Below are positions 21,680 to 34,960 of a stretch of 64,000 nucleotides of DNA, one piece after another. Each line of letters opens with the position of its first letter. Position 1 is the stretch's first letter. The translations under genes and the position numbers were made by a program. This DNA is from Epiperipatus broadwayi (Eukaryota > Onychophora > Udeonychophora > Euonychophora > Peripatidae), in NCBI GenBank assembly GCA_028023455.1, contig JAQFVV010012446.1, positions 7,614,124 to 7,678,123 on the forward strand. Direction: 5' to 3'. A model generated the notes under the pieces. That model did not search any database. It saw only the letters and a program-made list of their open reading frames with translations, and was not told where the DNA came from.

Positions 21680-21805
21680 AGGCTGCCCTATGAAGTTTGG
21701 TGTAGTTGGAGTCGGGAAGTCCCAGGATTCCTTCTGATACTGGTAGATCTGGCACTGGGACTTACTTATGAACTCCTGAGCAATAAAACCATAAAACTTT
21801 TAAAA
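21680..21805 (+). mobile_element. tRNA-derived SINE, family A
   Basis: AGTTTGGTGTAGTTGGAGTC (box A-like), GATCTGGCACTGGGACTTAC and CTTATGAACTCCTGAGCAATAAAACC-type end (see 21766-21790). This is the copy with the clearest 3' end of the family. Confidence 0.65.
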
Positions 21806-21997
21806 AAAGCTATATTAATGGTAATAAAATATCATTAAGGACTGGTGGTTTTTTTATCTGTTATCAGCAAAATATATATTTGTTATTTATTTATTTAAAA
21901 GTTATTGGAAAGAAAAAAAATTGAATTTTCATTGCATAATTTATCATAAAGTCTTCGTGTTGGTCTGGGAATGCACTACTAAAAAAACATAATTACT
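21806..21997. other. Non-coding spacer
   Basis: Nothing recognised. Confidence 0.4.
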
Positions 21998-22305
21998 TTT
22001 TCCTTTTCTCTATGCCATCTACTGCAAGCTTTAGTAACTAATAGATGCCAGATGATAGTGCGTAATATATCCCTATGCCAGATGATAGTGCTTAATATAT
22101 CTCTATCCTGTACTGTCTTATCCAAAATTCCCAGCTAGTTTCAAGCTTGTGGTTTTTCATCGGGGATGAGCTTTAAATCCCAGGAGAATGGATCTCAATG
22201 ATGAAAGTTATAAACTTGAAACCACAGGATTAAGCACTGCTGTCTGACATCTATTATTACTTACTAAGGCTTAGAATAAGTGATGCAAAGAAAGAGAAAG
22301 GTAGG
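21998..22305. mobile_element. Fold-back element, family FB2
   Basis: The left arm TTTTCTCTATGCCATCTACT ... CAAGCTTTAGTAACTAATAG pairs with the right arm CATCTATTATTACTTACTAA ... AAGAAAGAGAAAGG. The inner arms AGCTTGTGGTTTTTCATC and GATGAAAGTTATAAACTTG also pair. A 31-bp phrase (ATGCCAGATGATAGTGC...) is locally duplicated at 22045-22100. Family hallmarks are the GCCATCTACTGCAAGCTTNAGTAAT-like outer end and an inner TCATCAGTGA...GGATCTGAGA core, seen in other copies. Confidence 0.78.
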
Positions 22306-23068
22306 CTGTTGAAACAGCAATATGTAAGCTGGAGTTATGTGATAGGTCATGTAATATTTAACCGGTTTCAAATATTAAATAACATGAATTTCATTAGAAT
22401 TTGAAAACAAGATTCTATGTTTCATTTTATGTAAGATGAAAATAAACAATTTTTTTATGTGAAAAAGCCTCAAGAACTTTGAGAAATAATGTTAGAGAAT
22501 ATTAAGCTTTTATTTTTTGTTTAACAATGCCATAGAGGTTCAAATTAAATGATTAAAGATGGCATGAATTGTAACATCATGTGGCTTAATCAATAGTTGA
22601 CTGTAGAGGCTGCGTGAATTAAGAGTAGTGTCAGCTTAGAAGAGGACTGTATTAATTGGAAACAATGTTTTGACTATAATTTTTCTAAATTCAAATAGAC
22701 TAATAATGCCAATAAGACTGTAAATAAATAATCTATCAAACAGGTAATGTTGAGAATATATATAACTTATTCATAGACCATCTAAGTACAAATTTATTAC
22801 TATAATCCATAAGTCACATTCCTAATGAATTATTATTAACAAACTTATGAACCATGGCCATTTTCTCACAGTAATATCAATTTATTGAGTAATATAAAAA
22901 ATGTTCATTTTTATCGATCACCAGTTTTTTAAATGATAAATATGCTTATAAAATATTGCTGCTTAATTCAGTCAATATTTAAGAACCTGAGATTCAGATA
23001 AAAGCGACCATTTTTTACCTGACCAGTAAATGAGATTAATATATGAACATGAGCATTGTTTGCAATTT
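22306..23068. other. Non-coding A+T-rich spacer
   Basis: Nothing recognised on either strand. Confidence 0.45.
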
Positions 23069-23276
23069 TGTTAATATCATCTATGTGTCTATATTACTTT
23101 TTATAATGCTTTTTTACAATCCACTATTGACAGTTTCGATTGACCCAGCAATCCTTTTTCAGAACTTTTACTTATGCTTCCAACTCTGACAAAAATTACT
23201 GGACAATCAAAAATATCAATAGTAGGTTGTAAAATGTATTGTAAAAAGTAATAAAAAACATAGATGATATTAATAT
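23069..23276. mobile_element. Fold-back element related to FB1 (about 208 bp)
   Basis: GTTAATATCATCTATGTGTC at the left pairs with CATAGATGATATTAATAT at the right; inner arms TTTTTACAATCCACTATTGA and TCAATAGTAGGTTGTAAAA pair. The centre includes CAGTTTCGATTGACCCAGCA, which resembles the FB1 core. No coding capacity. Confidence 0.82.
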
Positions 23277-24690
23277 TATATATCTTGTGAATTATAGTAA
23301 CATGTTCAAACTTAATTGTCCATGAATAAGTTTATTATACAGTGAAGTCATGAATTATGCTGTATCTAATGACATAACTTCAATTATATGCTATTCAAAG
23401 AAAGATGTAAATAAAAAAATAAAAAAATTCACTAAAATTTGCAAATGTTATGATACTCGGCAACCATTTTTTCTTTTCTGAGTGCCATATGCAATCAAGT
23501 TTTTTTTTCAAAAAAATAAAATTTGTAAATAAATTTTTATAATACTTCAATAGCAGTTTTCCAGTCTCAAAACACCACACACATATATATATATAATTGA
23601 TTGCTCTTGTTAGCACAAGATGGCACTACTATATGGAGAGTGTTGTTTTGTTTTGAATTGTTTAATAACAACTATTGTGCTAGTATGAGGTAGTGATCAT
23701 GTGATGTTTAGTGGTTATATATATATATATTAATAAAGTTTCTTCAATTTATATTGAAATCATGTAATTTTATTCTGCTTTTATAATCCTTTCAAAACTT
23801 GAGGTCTGTAATAAAGTATTCAGAATAATGCTAAACATTTTACAAAATTTTAGAACATACTTAAAGCTAATACTGGTTTAAAAATATTAAAATAATCATA
23901 AGTTCTTGATAAATAGACTCATCTATTACATTTTTGTAAGAAAAAAAATTATAGAAAAAGAAGTATCACTCACAATTCATTTGATTGTGATACACATCAG
24001 ACATTTTGCTATTTACTTTGTTTTAAAGATATAAATACAGGAGTTATTTTTTCTTATTCTTATTGTTTGCAATCAATGCATAAATGAACACACACTCTCT
24101 CACATGTGTCCTCTTAATTTATTAATAATTATATTATTTTTTAAAATTTTGTTTATATATGCACAGTATACATATAAAAACGTCTAGGGTTATATATATA
24201 TACTTTAATATAAAAATATAAACAAATAATGGATTTTAATTCCATCATATGATATATATATATATATATGCATGATCCAAAATATTGTACACTTGCAGTT
24301 CATTAAACAATAAGTTTTCTATTTTAATTAATGTTTGTAAACAAAATATGAGCTATTATATACTATATACCTTTGAAAGTGAGGGACTTGGAACAAAATA
24401 TAACATAGTTCACAGCTCTACTCTATTGAAATAGTTTCTAGTAATAATACTTTCATATTGAATAAATTTGATTCATTAGTGTAATTTTCTTTACTGATAT
24501 GCAATGCTTCAGAAAATTGTAAAGTTAGCTTAAATATTGATTCTTTAAAAAGAAAGGAAAATTATTATTTGAATGATTTGAAACAGTTGTTAGGAATATC
24601 TTATTGGCACCATTAAAATAATAAACATTGTCTAGATTAGGCAGAGGGATGCAAAAAAGTTATAACAAACATGCCAGTCTTATTTTTACA
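23277..24690. other. Non-coding A+T-rich spacer with (AT)n tracts and an FB2 scrap
   Basis: GATGGCACTACTATATGGAG at 23619-23640, followed by GATCATGTGATGTTTAGTGG near 23695, is a half-copy of the FB2 outer end. (AT)n tracts lie near 23586, 23719 and 24252-24272. No genes. Confidence 0.5.
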
Positions 24691-24692
24691 TT

Positions 24693-25173
24693 GATGTGAT
24701 GTACTGCGACTTCTCCTTAAACGGAGTCAGGAATCTCTCAGCAGCTATGCCCAGAGAAACCTGTTAGCCACTTTACCTTCCTTTTCTATTGTCCGCCCTA
24801 AGTTTTCCCACAATCTGCTCCATCCCATTTCCACAACATAATCTTTGTCAACTCCATGACCTTCTTATCTAAACCCCCCCTTATTTTTTCCCAAACCTAG
24901 CATAAAAACCAATAACTCACTTTCTGTATAATCACTTTGTTCATATTTAACCTTCCATAACTTTATTATTTGAACCCTTTCTGCTTCCAAACATTTACAT
25001 TGAAGTAACAGATGCCTAATATTTTCTATGCCTTCCTTACACAACTTGCAGATTAAATCACCCATATTTTTCCATTTACGTGTACATTCCCTTGTTGCTA
25101 AAGATCCTATTCGAGCCATAAACAATAAACCACTTTCCTTACTATTATCATAAATTAACTCACACCCAATGTT
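24693..25173 (-). mobile_element. 3' fragment of the L1-family LINE
   Basis: Minus-strand copy of the last part of the LINE at 17.9-20.7 kb, from GGAACATTGGGT near 25173 to the TCACA tail near 24693. It encodes GSLATRECTRKWKNMGDLIC and the zinc knuckle CKLCKEGIENIRHLLLQC, then breaks down near 24870 (KNKGGFR). The reading frame start at 25284 lies in unrelated flanking sequence and is not a true start. Confidence 0.92.
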
Positions 25174-25405
25174 CCACATTAAAAGTAATTCTATTCCAGC
25201 GCCATCTATTATAAGTCCAAATAATAAAATAGAATAAATTATTACTGCTGAGAAAGTCATACGATGCTTTATTAATATATGCAATTTTTGGATAGGAAAT
25301 AAAAAGAAAAGTACTGTATACAGTAAAAAAAAAATTCAAGCAATAATTTTATCAGTTTTTTTTGTATAGTTTGATTAAAAATGAGAAAAATAATTTCAAT
25401 TGTTT
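25174..25405. other. Non-coding spacer
   Basis: Nothing recognised. Confidence 0.4.
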
Positions 25406-25604
25406 AATTGGTACTAATATCATCGATGGTACAGATGTTCTTTAATAATAGGTAAAAAAAAAAGACATTGTTTACTATTTAGTTATTAAAAAAGGTCAGT
25501 TATTTAATATGTCATGACCAGTTAACATTATATTTTAATGTTTTTGAGTAACAACAGCACCATCCAGTGACCTGTACCATTGAGGACATTAGTACCGGTT
25601 AATT
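25406..25604. mobile_element. Small fold-back element (199 bp)
   Basis: AATTGGTACTAATATCATCG at the left is matched inverted by ATTAGTACCGGTTAATT at 25588-25604; GGTACAGATGTTC pairs roughly with GTGACCTGTACC. The interior is unpaired and non-coding. Not matched to the other families. Confidence 0.7.
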
Positions 25605-28500
25605 TTTTTTATCATATTGTATATCAATAAGAAATGAGTGGAAAATTCCGTGATGTTTGGAAATATTTGTATTACGTGTAGAATGGAATTATATTACAGT
25701 TGAAATGTGTTTAGAGATATATTCTCACTGTTTTTGAAAAATATTGATAGAAGACAGACTTTTTATTTTTTGTTTAAAAATGTACAGATCCTCAAATTAA
25801 ATGATTAGTGATGTCATGAGTTGCAATATTATTTTCATGTTTCTCAAAATAATACTTGCATGGAAAGTGTGAAAATATTATAGGTCTGGTAAATGCTTAT
25901 TTTAACCCTAGGTTGCTAGTCATCAAGCAAAGATAAATGTTTCAACTTTGCTATCAGAACTCTGATAAAAATGTAGACATTTGCCTGGTGGAAATCATGA
26001 GGATGGCCTTGTCTTGTGATCTCAAAACATTCCTTGACAAGACTCCAAGAGACAGAATGAAAAATCACAAACTGTATGCTAAACTACTAATAGTCACAGT
26101 ATCGTATTTAAAGCAGTAGTCTCCCAGGTCTTTTTAAAAAGAGAGACAAGCCAGGATGTAGCCTAGATGAAACTGAATTTAGAAATTGAAAGGAAACATA
26201 GGGATCAAAGGTGATTATAAGGAAATTGCAAGTGGAAAATCAAAAAGAAGAATATTATCACTGCAATAAACAACAAACACACACAAATAGTATCCAGATT
26301 TAAATATATCATTTCTGTCAATGTTTTGGATACACTAACCAAGAAAAATCATGCAAATAGAGTCTGTGATAAGATAATTTGGGTATCAACCAAATAAAAA
26401 ATCCCAAAAATTAACAATATTAGAGATAAAGTGAGATTGGCAGATTAGACTTTAGTAATCATCAATGGTTGTCCAGTAATAATGGAGAACGAGTCTCAGT
26501 AATCTCTCCATTATATTAAAAATCAATTGGGAAAATATACACAAAAATCATAAAACTGATCTATAATTTATAAAAATTATATATATATATATATATATAA
26601 TCTAACCTTCATCTCGTGCATCCTCACTTCAGAATAGTATCTGATATAAATAAAATAGGTTCTAGCTCAGTTAATAGTTAATAACTAAAATATTCAGCAT
26701 TAAAATTAAAATATTTCACTAGCTCAAATTTAAAATACGACTAAGGTTCAGTTTATAAAAATAAATTAAACAAATATTTAATATTTTCATGAGACTTGAA
26801 GTGAAAATACAGGTGACAAGATAGATTACATTGAGCCAATATCCCACAGGATACTACCTCAATGGCATAAGAACACTATCCCCCCTTTATTACTATTTTA
26901 AATAACAAACTCATAGTATTCTTATGACTTTAATAACTTCTACTCACTAAGATTAAACTAATATTTAAATCTTAATCTTCTATTTAATAATAATCTAGCT
27001 CAAATAAAATAATCTCAGGTTCATAAAGTTTATTCTAAGTTAATTTAAAAATATGGTAGTAAAATATGAGAAGGGATTTTATGTCATAATTTACTACACT
27101 TAAACTAATAATAATAAATAATAATAATAATATTCTTCATTGTTTAACTAATTCTGTATATCTCTTCTTTTTACTATAATTTTATTACCATAATAAAATA
27201 ATTTAATAATATAATATAATCTTATATCTTCATGTAATGATATAATAAATACGTGGTAGCATTTTAATAATCTGACAAACAAAATATGTGTGGCAACTGA
27301 TAGCATATGATTTAATATAATATTGTGATAACTGATTTATGACCAATAAAATAATGTAAGATTATGATTATCTAATTATAATGAATACCAATAAAATATT
27401 TAAAATTCTTAAAATAATTCTCTATTTATCTTTTGTGCAAAATTATATATTTGTTTTGATTATTATGCATATATCGTGTTTTCATGCAGCGATGTGGAGA
27501 AATAAATAACTCGGACACAAAATTTTTGAAATAACAAAATTTAACAAAGTTTATTACTAACAACAAATAAATAAAAATTTATTTACACTATTTACAGTGG
27601 ATATCCTTAACTTTTTTACTTTACAGTTTGATCTACTGGGTTAAAAAAAAAAAATTATATTTTAATTATATTTTATTTAGATTTAGGACAAAATTAAAAA
27701 AAAAGAAAATGTTATTATTTGGTTTCTCATTATGGTTAACTTATTACAAATATTTATCTATTTTATTAGCAACAGCATTTTATCCTTAATATTATTAAAA
27801 TATCTTATTTTAAAAATTCATACTTAGAAAACATTCTATAGAAAACAAAATTTTATAATGAGTATGGATTTCTCAAAATATTAAAAAAATTTCATCTTGC
27901 AAAGTCAAAGATGTTACACAAAATATTATCCAAAATTCAGTACTAGATTTTAGTATTTATCATACAATGTTTACTAATCATAATATATTCTTCTTTAAGC
28001 CTTACTTTAGTATGATATAAGTGTAATCATTAATATATTTCTGTTAATCAATAAACAAAAAAATATACTATGCATATTGTTTACATAATTTACTTTGTAC
28101 TATTGTATTTTAAAAAAAATATGCAATACTTATTTTTCTCTTAAAAAAAATAATACTAAAGCATTTAAAATTATTATCACTTTAAAGAAAATATCTTTGT
28201 TTAGATACTTTATTTTAAAAAAATTTATATTTCATATCCGAAATAAAATTCAAAATATATTTGATGATTCTTTTCTTTCCTTAAGATACTTTGGATCTTC
28301 AATTTTAAGTTATAATATTCTACTCCTTATAAGCAAATAAACTAATCTTATACAAAAAACGATAGCATAACCTAAGTTCTAAATTATTTATCATTTCTCT
28401 TAAACATATCTTACTAAACGATGCAGTTACATGAAATAAAGATAGTGAAAACAGATGCATAGGATTAAGGAAGAAAGCTAGAGTATTACTCTTAACATAT
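25605..28500. other. Very A+T-rich region, no gene
   Basis: No protein motif found. (AT)n tract at 26580-26600. On the minus strand AAAGGGGGGATAGTG (near 26875-26889) looks like a polypurine tract, and the stretch near 27485-27570 read on the minus strand has AATAAA-like signals followed by GTGTCCGAGTTATTTATTTC; these could be ends of a decayed LTR element, but I cannot pair any LTRs. Confidence 0.35.
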
Positions 28501-31500
28501 CTCAAAATCATGGTACAGTACGAAGAGGTATGGCATTTACCTGCCTAATATCCTCTAGTACAGGGACGATGTTAAAGCTATTTCTTCAGCTTTATTAGAA
28601 CATCAAATATTTAAAAAAATATAAACACTGTCCAATAAAATGTGTATCAGTCATAGGGCTATGTTAACTATGCTGATAACCACATAAAGACTAAATATTA
28701 TTTCCATTCCTTAGAACATCCTATTTCTTAAAACATCATCTTGGTTTCCTGTTCACTAAGTACTTCCAAGCCACTATCTCAACATTATTTCTCAAGATTT
28801 TCCACATCTTATATCGATAAATAACTATCTGCATTTACAAAAACAATAAATAAAATTCATAAATAGTTAAACAATCTTATGATCCCATAAGAAAAGTTGC
28901 TTACTTCATTGCTCTGTATGTTTAATCATATACAATCTACTTAGACAATATTTGAATATCCAATCACATGAAAATTTTAAAAGAATCACATAATTATTTG
29001 TTATGTTGGATTATATCACTAATAAAAAATAATAATAATAATAATCTCGTATGCATATTTTCAAATCAATCCTATCTCATAATGTTTTTTAAAATGTTGT
29101 ATAAAATGCGGTACATTTAAGTAAAAAAAAAACAAACAAAAAAAAACTTTTACACCTCATTCTTCCAATTTATGGATGATCTAAAGAAAACAAAAAATAT
29201 ACATTATAAATTATCAATAGTTATTATTATTACCAATAACCTTTATTTAGTCATCGTGTTCAGTAGGCTTCCTTTATCCACTTGAGCATTGCAGATATAA
29301 AAAAAAAATTCACACCCATACACTTTATATTAAAATATTTTTAGCTAAATTATTAGATTGTTATATTATAAAATTTGAATATTAATAAATTAATGTTTTT
29401 CCTAATCTTATATAAAAATTTAGATTTAAATTAGGTTAACAAAATAAAAGGAATCAAAACTATAATTACATATTTTCTTGACGATAGTTCCTGATAAGTC
29501 CAAAATGTTTATTATTTTCTCTAGAGTTTTTAAAATGTTCTTCTCCAAGTGCATTAAAGTTTAAAATAAAAATAATTATTAATCCATTTAGTAAAATTTA
29601 TAGAAAAATAATCCTTGGTTTTAATTTTTAGGACGATAATATTAATTAATCCCGTGAAGCTTCTTAATCTTCTCTACCAATATTCTCTGCGTATCCGATG
29701 CATCAATCCATCTAATTTAACTTTAAAAATATTTGATAAACTTTTAAGTACTATTTGTATCTCCATGGATCCATTTTTTTATTCATCTATGTGTTCACTT
29801 TTTATCTATGTTTCCTTCTTGATACATTTAAACTTTCGTTTGGTATTTTTTTATAAATCTCTTTTAAAATAAAACTTCAAGTATTTTTTGAACAAATCTT
29901 TTCCAAATACATTTTAAATAATTCTAAGAACGGATATTTTAATATCAAAAATGCTTCTATAACATAATCTCCTGGGTTCTTTCTTAAATTTTGCACTCAA
30001 AAATATTTTTTAAAAAATGTTACCTTTAGAAAGGATATAACATCTTACTCCTTTGAATATCATATTATATAAAATAATTCATGCAATATATAATTATCTT
30101 ATTACCATTTAAAAAATAAATCTTGAATAAGCTTATAAATAATAATGCTTCTCCAATTTTTTCATTAGACTCCGTATGATGTCCATGCTGTGGTTTTTTT
30201 TTATGTACCAAAAAAAGTTCTCCAGTTATGCATAAATAAAGCTGTATCAATAAATATTTCAAATATTTTTTCAGCATTACAATTTATATCCATTTTATTT
30301 CGTAGTATATCCATTTTTTATTGCGTAGTTTAGGTTAAACTTTTAGATAAAATATGACTGATAAAGGAACTTTAGAAAATTTAACAAAGCATGTTAAACG
30401 AAATTATTAAAATATTTTTTAGTTTACACTCTCTTTTTTTTTGCAAGTTACTGTTAAAAATTATCAATTAGTTTTTTTTTTCAAATAAATTATGAGAAAG
30501 TACTAAAAAAAATTGACTAAAAAAAAAAATCAAAAAAAAAAAATACTATCTCTTTGAGAGCTGCTAATATACCTTTCTTTGGTTTCAATACATTATTAAT
30601 CTCCCCCGATAACTTAGTTACGACGATATTTATAGTCTGTAAGAATACCTATTCCTATTGGTTAATTCTTACTTTAGCTTGAGAACAAATTTACATATTT
30701 TTAGTTTATAGTAGAATTAAATTTCAAAATTAGAAATTATGATGTAATGAACTTAAAATATTATTTAAAATATTACTTTTAAAATAAATTATTTTATTAA
30801 AACTATTTAAACATTTAAAATAACTTTTAAAATAACTTTAATAACTTATTCCATTTATCTTAATATTCAATTTATCTATTTTTATTTAAATAAAATATTT
30901 AATTTTTATATATTTGTATTCGTCTTTATTACATTACTTAAAACATTACATACGAGAGTTAACTTAATGTTTAATACTATTTACTTTTATGATAGGCAAT
31001 AATTCTATCCAATCCTATAATATAACTTTTAAAATATTTTAAACTTTGTTATTATTTCAAACAAACGTGTGTGTGAGAGTATACATTAAAAGTCATCTGA
31101 TTAATAACTTTGACAGACGATTTTCAATCTATTTCTCTGCCTAGACTAATAAAATTGATACACTTATTATATTATATAAAATAATTATAAAAAAATTTGG
31201 AAGAACAATTTAGAAAATATAAAATTAGATATAATTTTCACCATTGCAAAGTTTATTTTAAAAATATACTATATTAATTTTGACTATTTAATTATGATTA
31301 CAAATCTAAATATAGCATTTATTAAATTATACGTTTTAAACTATTAAAATCGAATTTATTAAATATACTTTTAATTTTTATAGCTGTGTTATTTAATATG
31401 GCCACCTTTTACAACCATATGAAACAATATTTTAAACTTTACTTAACTATTTTTTAAATGATTTTATATACTACGTATTTTCTTTAGCTTTAAATTGTAC

Positions 31501-31660
31501 TTTAAAAATATAATCGACAAACTATAATTAATGTATTAAAAGAACATATTCTAAATTTAAAATTTTTAGTAATTGACTGTTATGAATTATTACTGACCTA
31601 TAGAAAAGGGCACAATATATATATATATATGACTTGTAAGACCGATAATACCCAGATAAA
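28501..31660. other. Very A+T-rich region, no gene
   Basis: All open frames here are short and of simple composition. Purine bias on the minus strand around 29600-30300 hints at a decayed retroelement, but no motif is identifiable. (AT)n near 31616-31631. Confidence 0.35.
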
Positions 31661-32070
31661 ATCTATTAATTACCAACATGTTTGACCATTATTTTTTGTT
31701 TAATGTATCAGAAAAATTAGATATGCTACTAATCAATGGGGTTCATGAAACATATCCTCAGGATGGATTACATCCATAGTACCCATCACCAGCAGATATA
31801 TGTCTATAAAAAGACTAAATAATAATACACCCAGTGCAGTTTTTCCCATTTTAAGATTGTGGTTAAGATCTGTAGAGGTCCATAATATCACATTTTTACA
31901 CACATTCTTGAGGTTAAAGCCTTAGTAAATATAACCTTTTATTGTAAATCAATATTATATGCTACAGTATCTTCTCCATAGCTCATAGGGAATCATTTTC
32001 TAGAACCAATTTGCAAGAAGCTTCTTTATGACGAGATAAATATTTAGTGTTTCTATGTATTTTGGTAGTA
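31661..32070. other. Non-coding spacer upstream of gypsy remnant
   Basis: Possibly part of the same decayed element as the next feature, but no motif is readable. Confidence 0.35.
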
Positions 32071-32074
32071 CATA

Positions 32075-32830
32075 TTTGTGGGAGATATTGGAACACTATT
32101 AATAAAACTTTATCTCCCAATAACTACTTCGCTTTTTCAATAAAGCAGATTTTTTCTACCTTAGCTAAAGTGTTCATAAAGATTGATCTCAGGCATGCCT
32201 ACCACCAACTCCCTTAGACAATAAAGTCTTTGTGGTATTAGACATAACATAAAGTCTCATAATATTACTAGATTATCATCCAGTAGCTCTGTGGTTATTT
32301 TTCAGGGAATAGTTGATCAGATGGCTGTTGGAATGTCAAGACCTATATTCTATTTTGATGATTTTTTTTATTAGGGTCCAGGAATATATCATTTAAAAAT
32401 CTTAAACAAGTTACGAAAAAAAAAAAAAACAGGTATAAAAGTAAATCCTATCAAACACATAGTTGAGTCTAAGAAATTAAAGATTTAATATTTAAGATAA
32501 ATGAAAAAGGAATCCATCCTATTCACAGTAAAGTTAAAACAATCCTTATGTTTCATACTCTCACTGATCAAAAAGAGTTCAATCTTTCATTGGAATTATT
32601 TATTATTATGAAAGTTAATGTATGGTTATTTAAGAAAACAAATATGGACTTGAGGCACCAACCACATACAAACTTTCAATGAAGTAAATGATTTGTTGTC
32701 TGCAGTTAAAGCACTAGTTCATTATGAGCTGCTGAAAGAACTGTCCCTTTCATACAGTACTTCTTCAGTTGGTGTAAATGTCATATTTACTCTTGCCTCT
32801 GCTAGCATTGGTGTCATTAGGTCCATTTTA
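32075..32830 (+). pseudogene. Decayed Ty3/gypsy pol (reverse transcriptase to RNase H)
   Basis: Translation of the plus strand, moving between frames, gives FIKIDLRHAYHQLPLDNK (near 32177-32230), the counterpart of the gypsy RT motif with catalytic D. FQGIVDQMAVGMSR and YFDDF (near 32300-32365) match the following helix and the Y-x-DD box. FNEVNDLLSAVKALVHYEL (near 32675-32735) then matches the start of RNase H. There are many stops and frameshifts, so it is old. It is a different lineage from the element at 3.6-12.9 kb. Confidence 0.75.
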
Positions 32831-33204
32831 TTTATTAGTTCATACTTTTAACATTTTCTGGTGATAGTTAACTATTCAATTTAGGAAATAAGAGACAGCA
32901 TTACTGTCAATTTCTATTTTGATTTTTTGTTCTTAAATTTTCATATCCAATAAATTACAATTTTTATCACTGTTATATATCTTCTTAACATTAGTTTTAA
33001 TTTTAGTCTCCTCTCAATTTACATTCTAGATTTAAATCTTTTTTCCTTTTTTGACAAACTCAAGATAATTGTCCTTTGAGTCTGCAAATATAGAATTTTC
33101 ATTTTTAAATTTACATGTGTAGTCCTCATCCATACTTGAATTCATGGCTTGTGCTTGCCCTCTGTTTACCTACTATTTTAGGGAAATTCTGTCACATTTT
33201 CTGG

Positions 33205-33500
33205 GATGGCCTTATAGATATTCCTTTTGTGATAAGTGATGGTATATGTTATTGTAGACCAGTAATATTTGCATGAGTTTACTGTCATCCATACCCCATA
33301 ACAACTGATCTAGAAATGTGTCTTTATACTCAGTTTTGAAGCCACATTCCTTTGCACATTTAGGCAATTCCATGTCATACTTCCTGAAGTGTAGGTGCAC
33401 TATATGTCTCAATGTAATTGGTTTGGAGTGTGTGTTTGTTAATTTCTACACCAATTCTTCTCATGAAATATCCTCTGGAACTTTTGATTTACAAAGACAG
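33205..33500 (-). pseudogene. Decayed retrotransposon gag
   Basis: The minus frame (open at 33212-33412) reads ELPKCAKECGFKTEYKDTFL then DQLLWGMDDSKLMQILL. This fits the gag pattern of a C-x-F/Y-G...D..RD.L..G..D.....LL block in gypsy-type elements. Upstream in the same frame, with stops, is KVPEDIS and ITLRHIVHLHFRK. It is on the opposite strand to the pol remnant at 32.1-32.8 kb, so the two are either different elements or one rearranged element. Confidence 0.5.
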
Positions 33501-34430
33501 TTGGATATTTGAAGGATGTCTTTGTTTGCTATCCACAATAATGTTACAACATTTAATTGTTACCTGTAATATTGTTAATCATCATATATCTTTCAATATA
33601 GGCAACATATATCAGCCATTTTTCTGCATTGGTAATATCAAACTATTATGTAGTCCCATGTAGCTTTTCATCATTAATCCTGCATTTAAGCTGCTATAAC
33701 TCACTGGGTTTTTTAAACTATAAAGTGTTCAAATCTGCTACTTTTTACTCGTACTTTCAACCATCAATCTGATCATTCTCTTATATTTTGACATTAACCA
33801 GCTGGAATAAATTACGAATCAAAGAATGAACGTAACAATAAGTTTATTTACCCTCTCATATAAAACATTAATAAGTAGTATATCTTAAGTAATTTGGGTA
33901 GCTTTCTTGCTGTTTTTTAATAGTAAACACACATGTAGATGCAGTTGGAGAATCGTTTTGCATTTTTTCATCACTGTACTAAACTGTATACGTTCCTGCC
34001 CTCTTCTTTGTCTGCACTGCTCTTCACATTATAGCAGATGCTACTGCACAAATACTGTACTTCATTGTAATGTACTGCTACCACATATAAGCAATTAATT
34101 TTAGTATTTATGTTAACTTCACTTAATTTGCATGATCAGTCTAAATTTGTATACTTTTACAAATTTGCATGCTTTTATTAATCTGCACATTAACATAATC
34201 TAATTTTCTGAAATGTCATTTATTTACTTCTTGTCTGATCTACATAGACATGCATGCGTAAATATTTTATTAACAACTTTATCAATATATATACAAATTG
34301 AGTCAGACATGACAAAATGAGAAAACAAAATAATAACAACTTACTAGAGAATGAGATTTCCAAAGATTATATAAATCAGTCAGTGAAACACAAATATGTC
34401 CAATATAGAACACATTGTTCAATTTTTCTA
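33501..34430. other. Non-coding spacer
   Basis: No recognisable genes; short frames at 33418-33663 and 33907-34098 lack motifs. Confidence 0.4.
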
Positions 34431-34960
34431 CTTCTTTGATATTTTTTTGTGTGGTCTTAACTACTTCTGCAGAAAACTTTTTTTATATCTGAAATGCTTC
34501 AACACCATATTTAATTAGATCTATCCAATATAGTCTATTCACTCTCTGATATCTTTGAATAGAAACATTTCATTTCTTTAGAATGTCTTTGAAATAATCT
34601 TTATAATATGTATGGGGTCTATCTCTCTTATGAAAATCATAGTCAAGTCCACCACAAAAACACTTTTTTTGAGAAATTTGTAATATTCATTTGTTTAAAG
34701 GTATGATTTAATAATAATGGACTCTTTAGTATATCCAGAAAATTGGAAAACACATTGATGGATCTTATGATTTTGTCTTTGTATTTTTAAAATTTTACTG
34801 AGCATCCTTGAACGGAACTTTTCTAATGCATTTATGTTGCACCAATAACAAGTCCAAGTCTTATATCTGTACATTTAATTAAATAAGTAATAGCTCCCTA
34901 TAGAGCTAATTTAGTTGCAGTGGTTATTTTATTGTGAATAAATACTCTATCTTCTAACAT
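34430..34960 (-). pseudogene. Decayed LINE ORF2 C-terminal region
   Basis: On the minus strand, with frame changes, I read GAITYLIKCTDIRLGLVIGA (near 34905-34850), a KFRSRMLSKILKIQRQN-like stretch (near 34830-34780), then YKDYFKDILKK and RVNRLYWIDLIKYGVEAFQ (near 34600-34495). This order matches the LINE type whose C-terminus runs LLYG.E.W, FH.RCLR.IL, RYKD.LK..L and W...V..G...FE. It has multiple stops and is a third LINE lineage in the window. Confidence 0.55.

Noticed and set aside
24865-25284. 139-codon minus frame as a gene
   Set aside because: Its first 45 or so residues are random flank and the rest is a LINE 3' fragment.
33318-33663. Plus-strand frames of 64 and 81 codons
   Set aside because: They are antisense to the gag-like minus-strand block and have no motif of their own.
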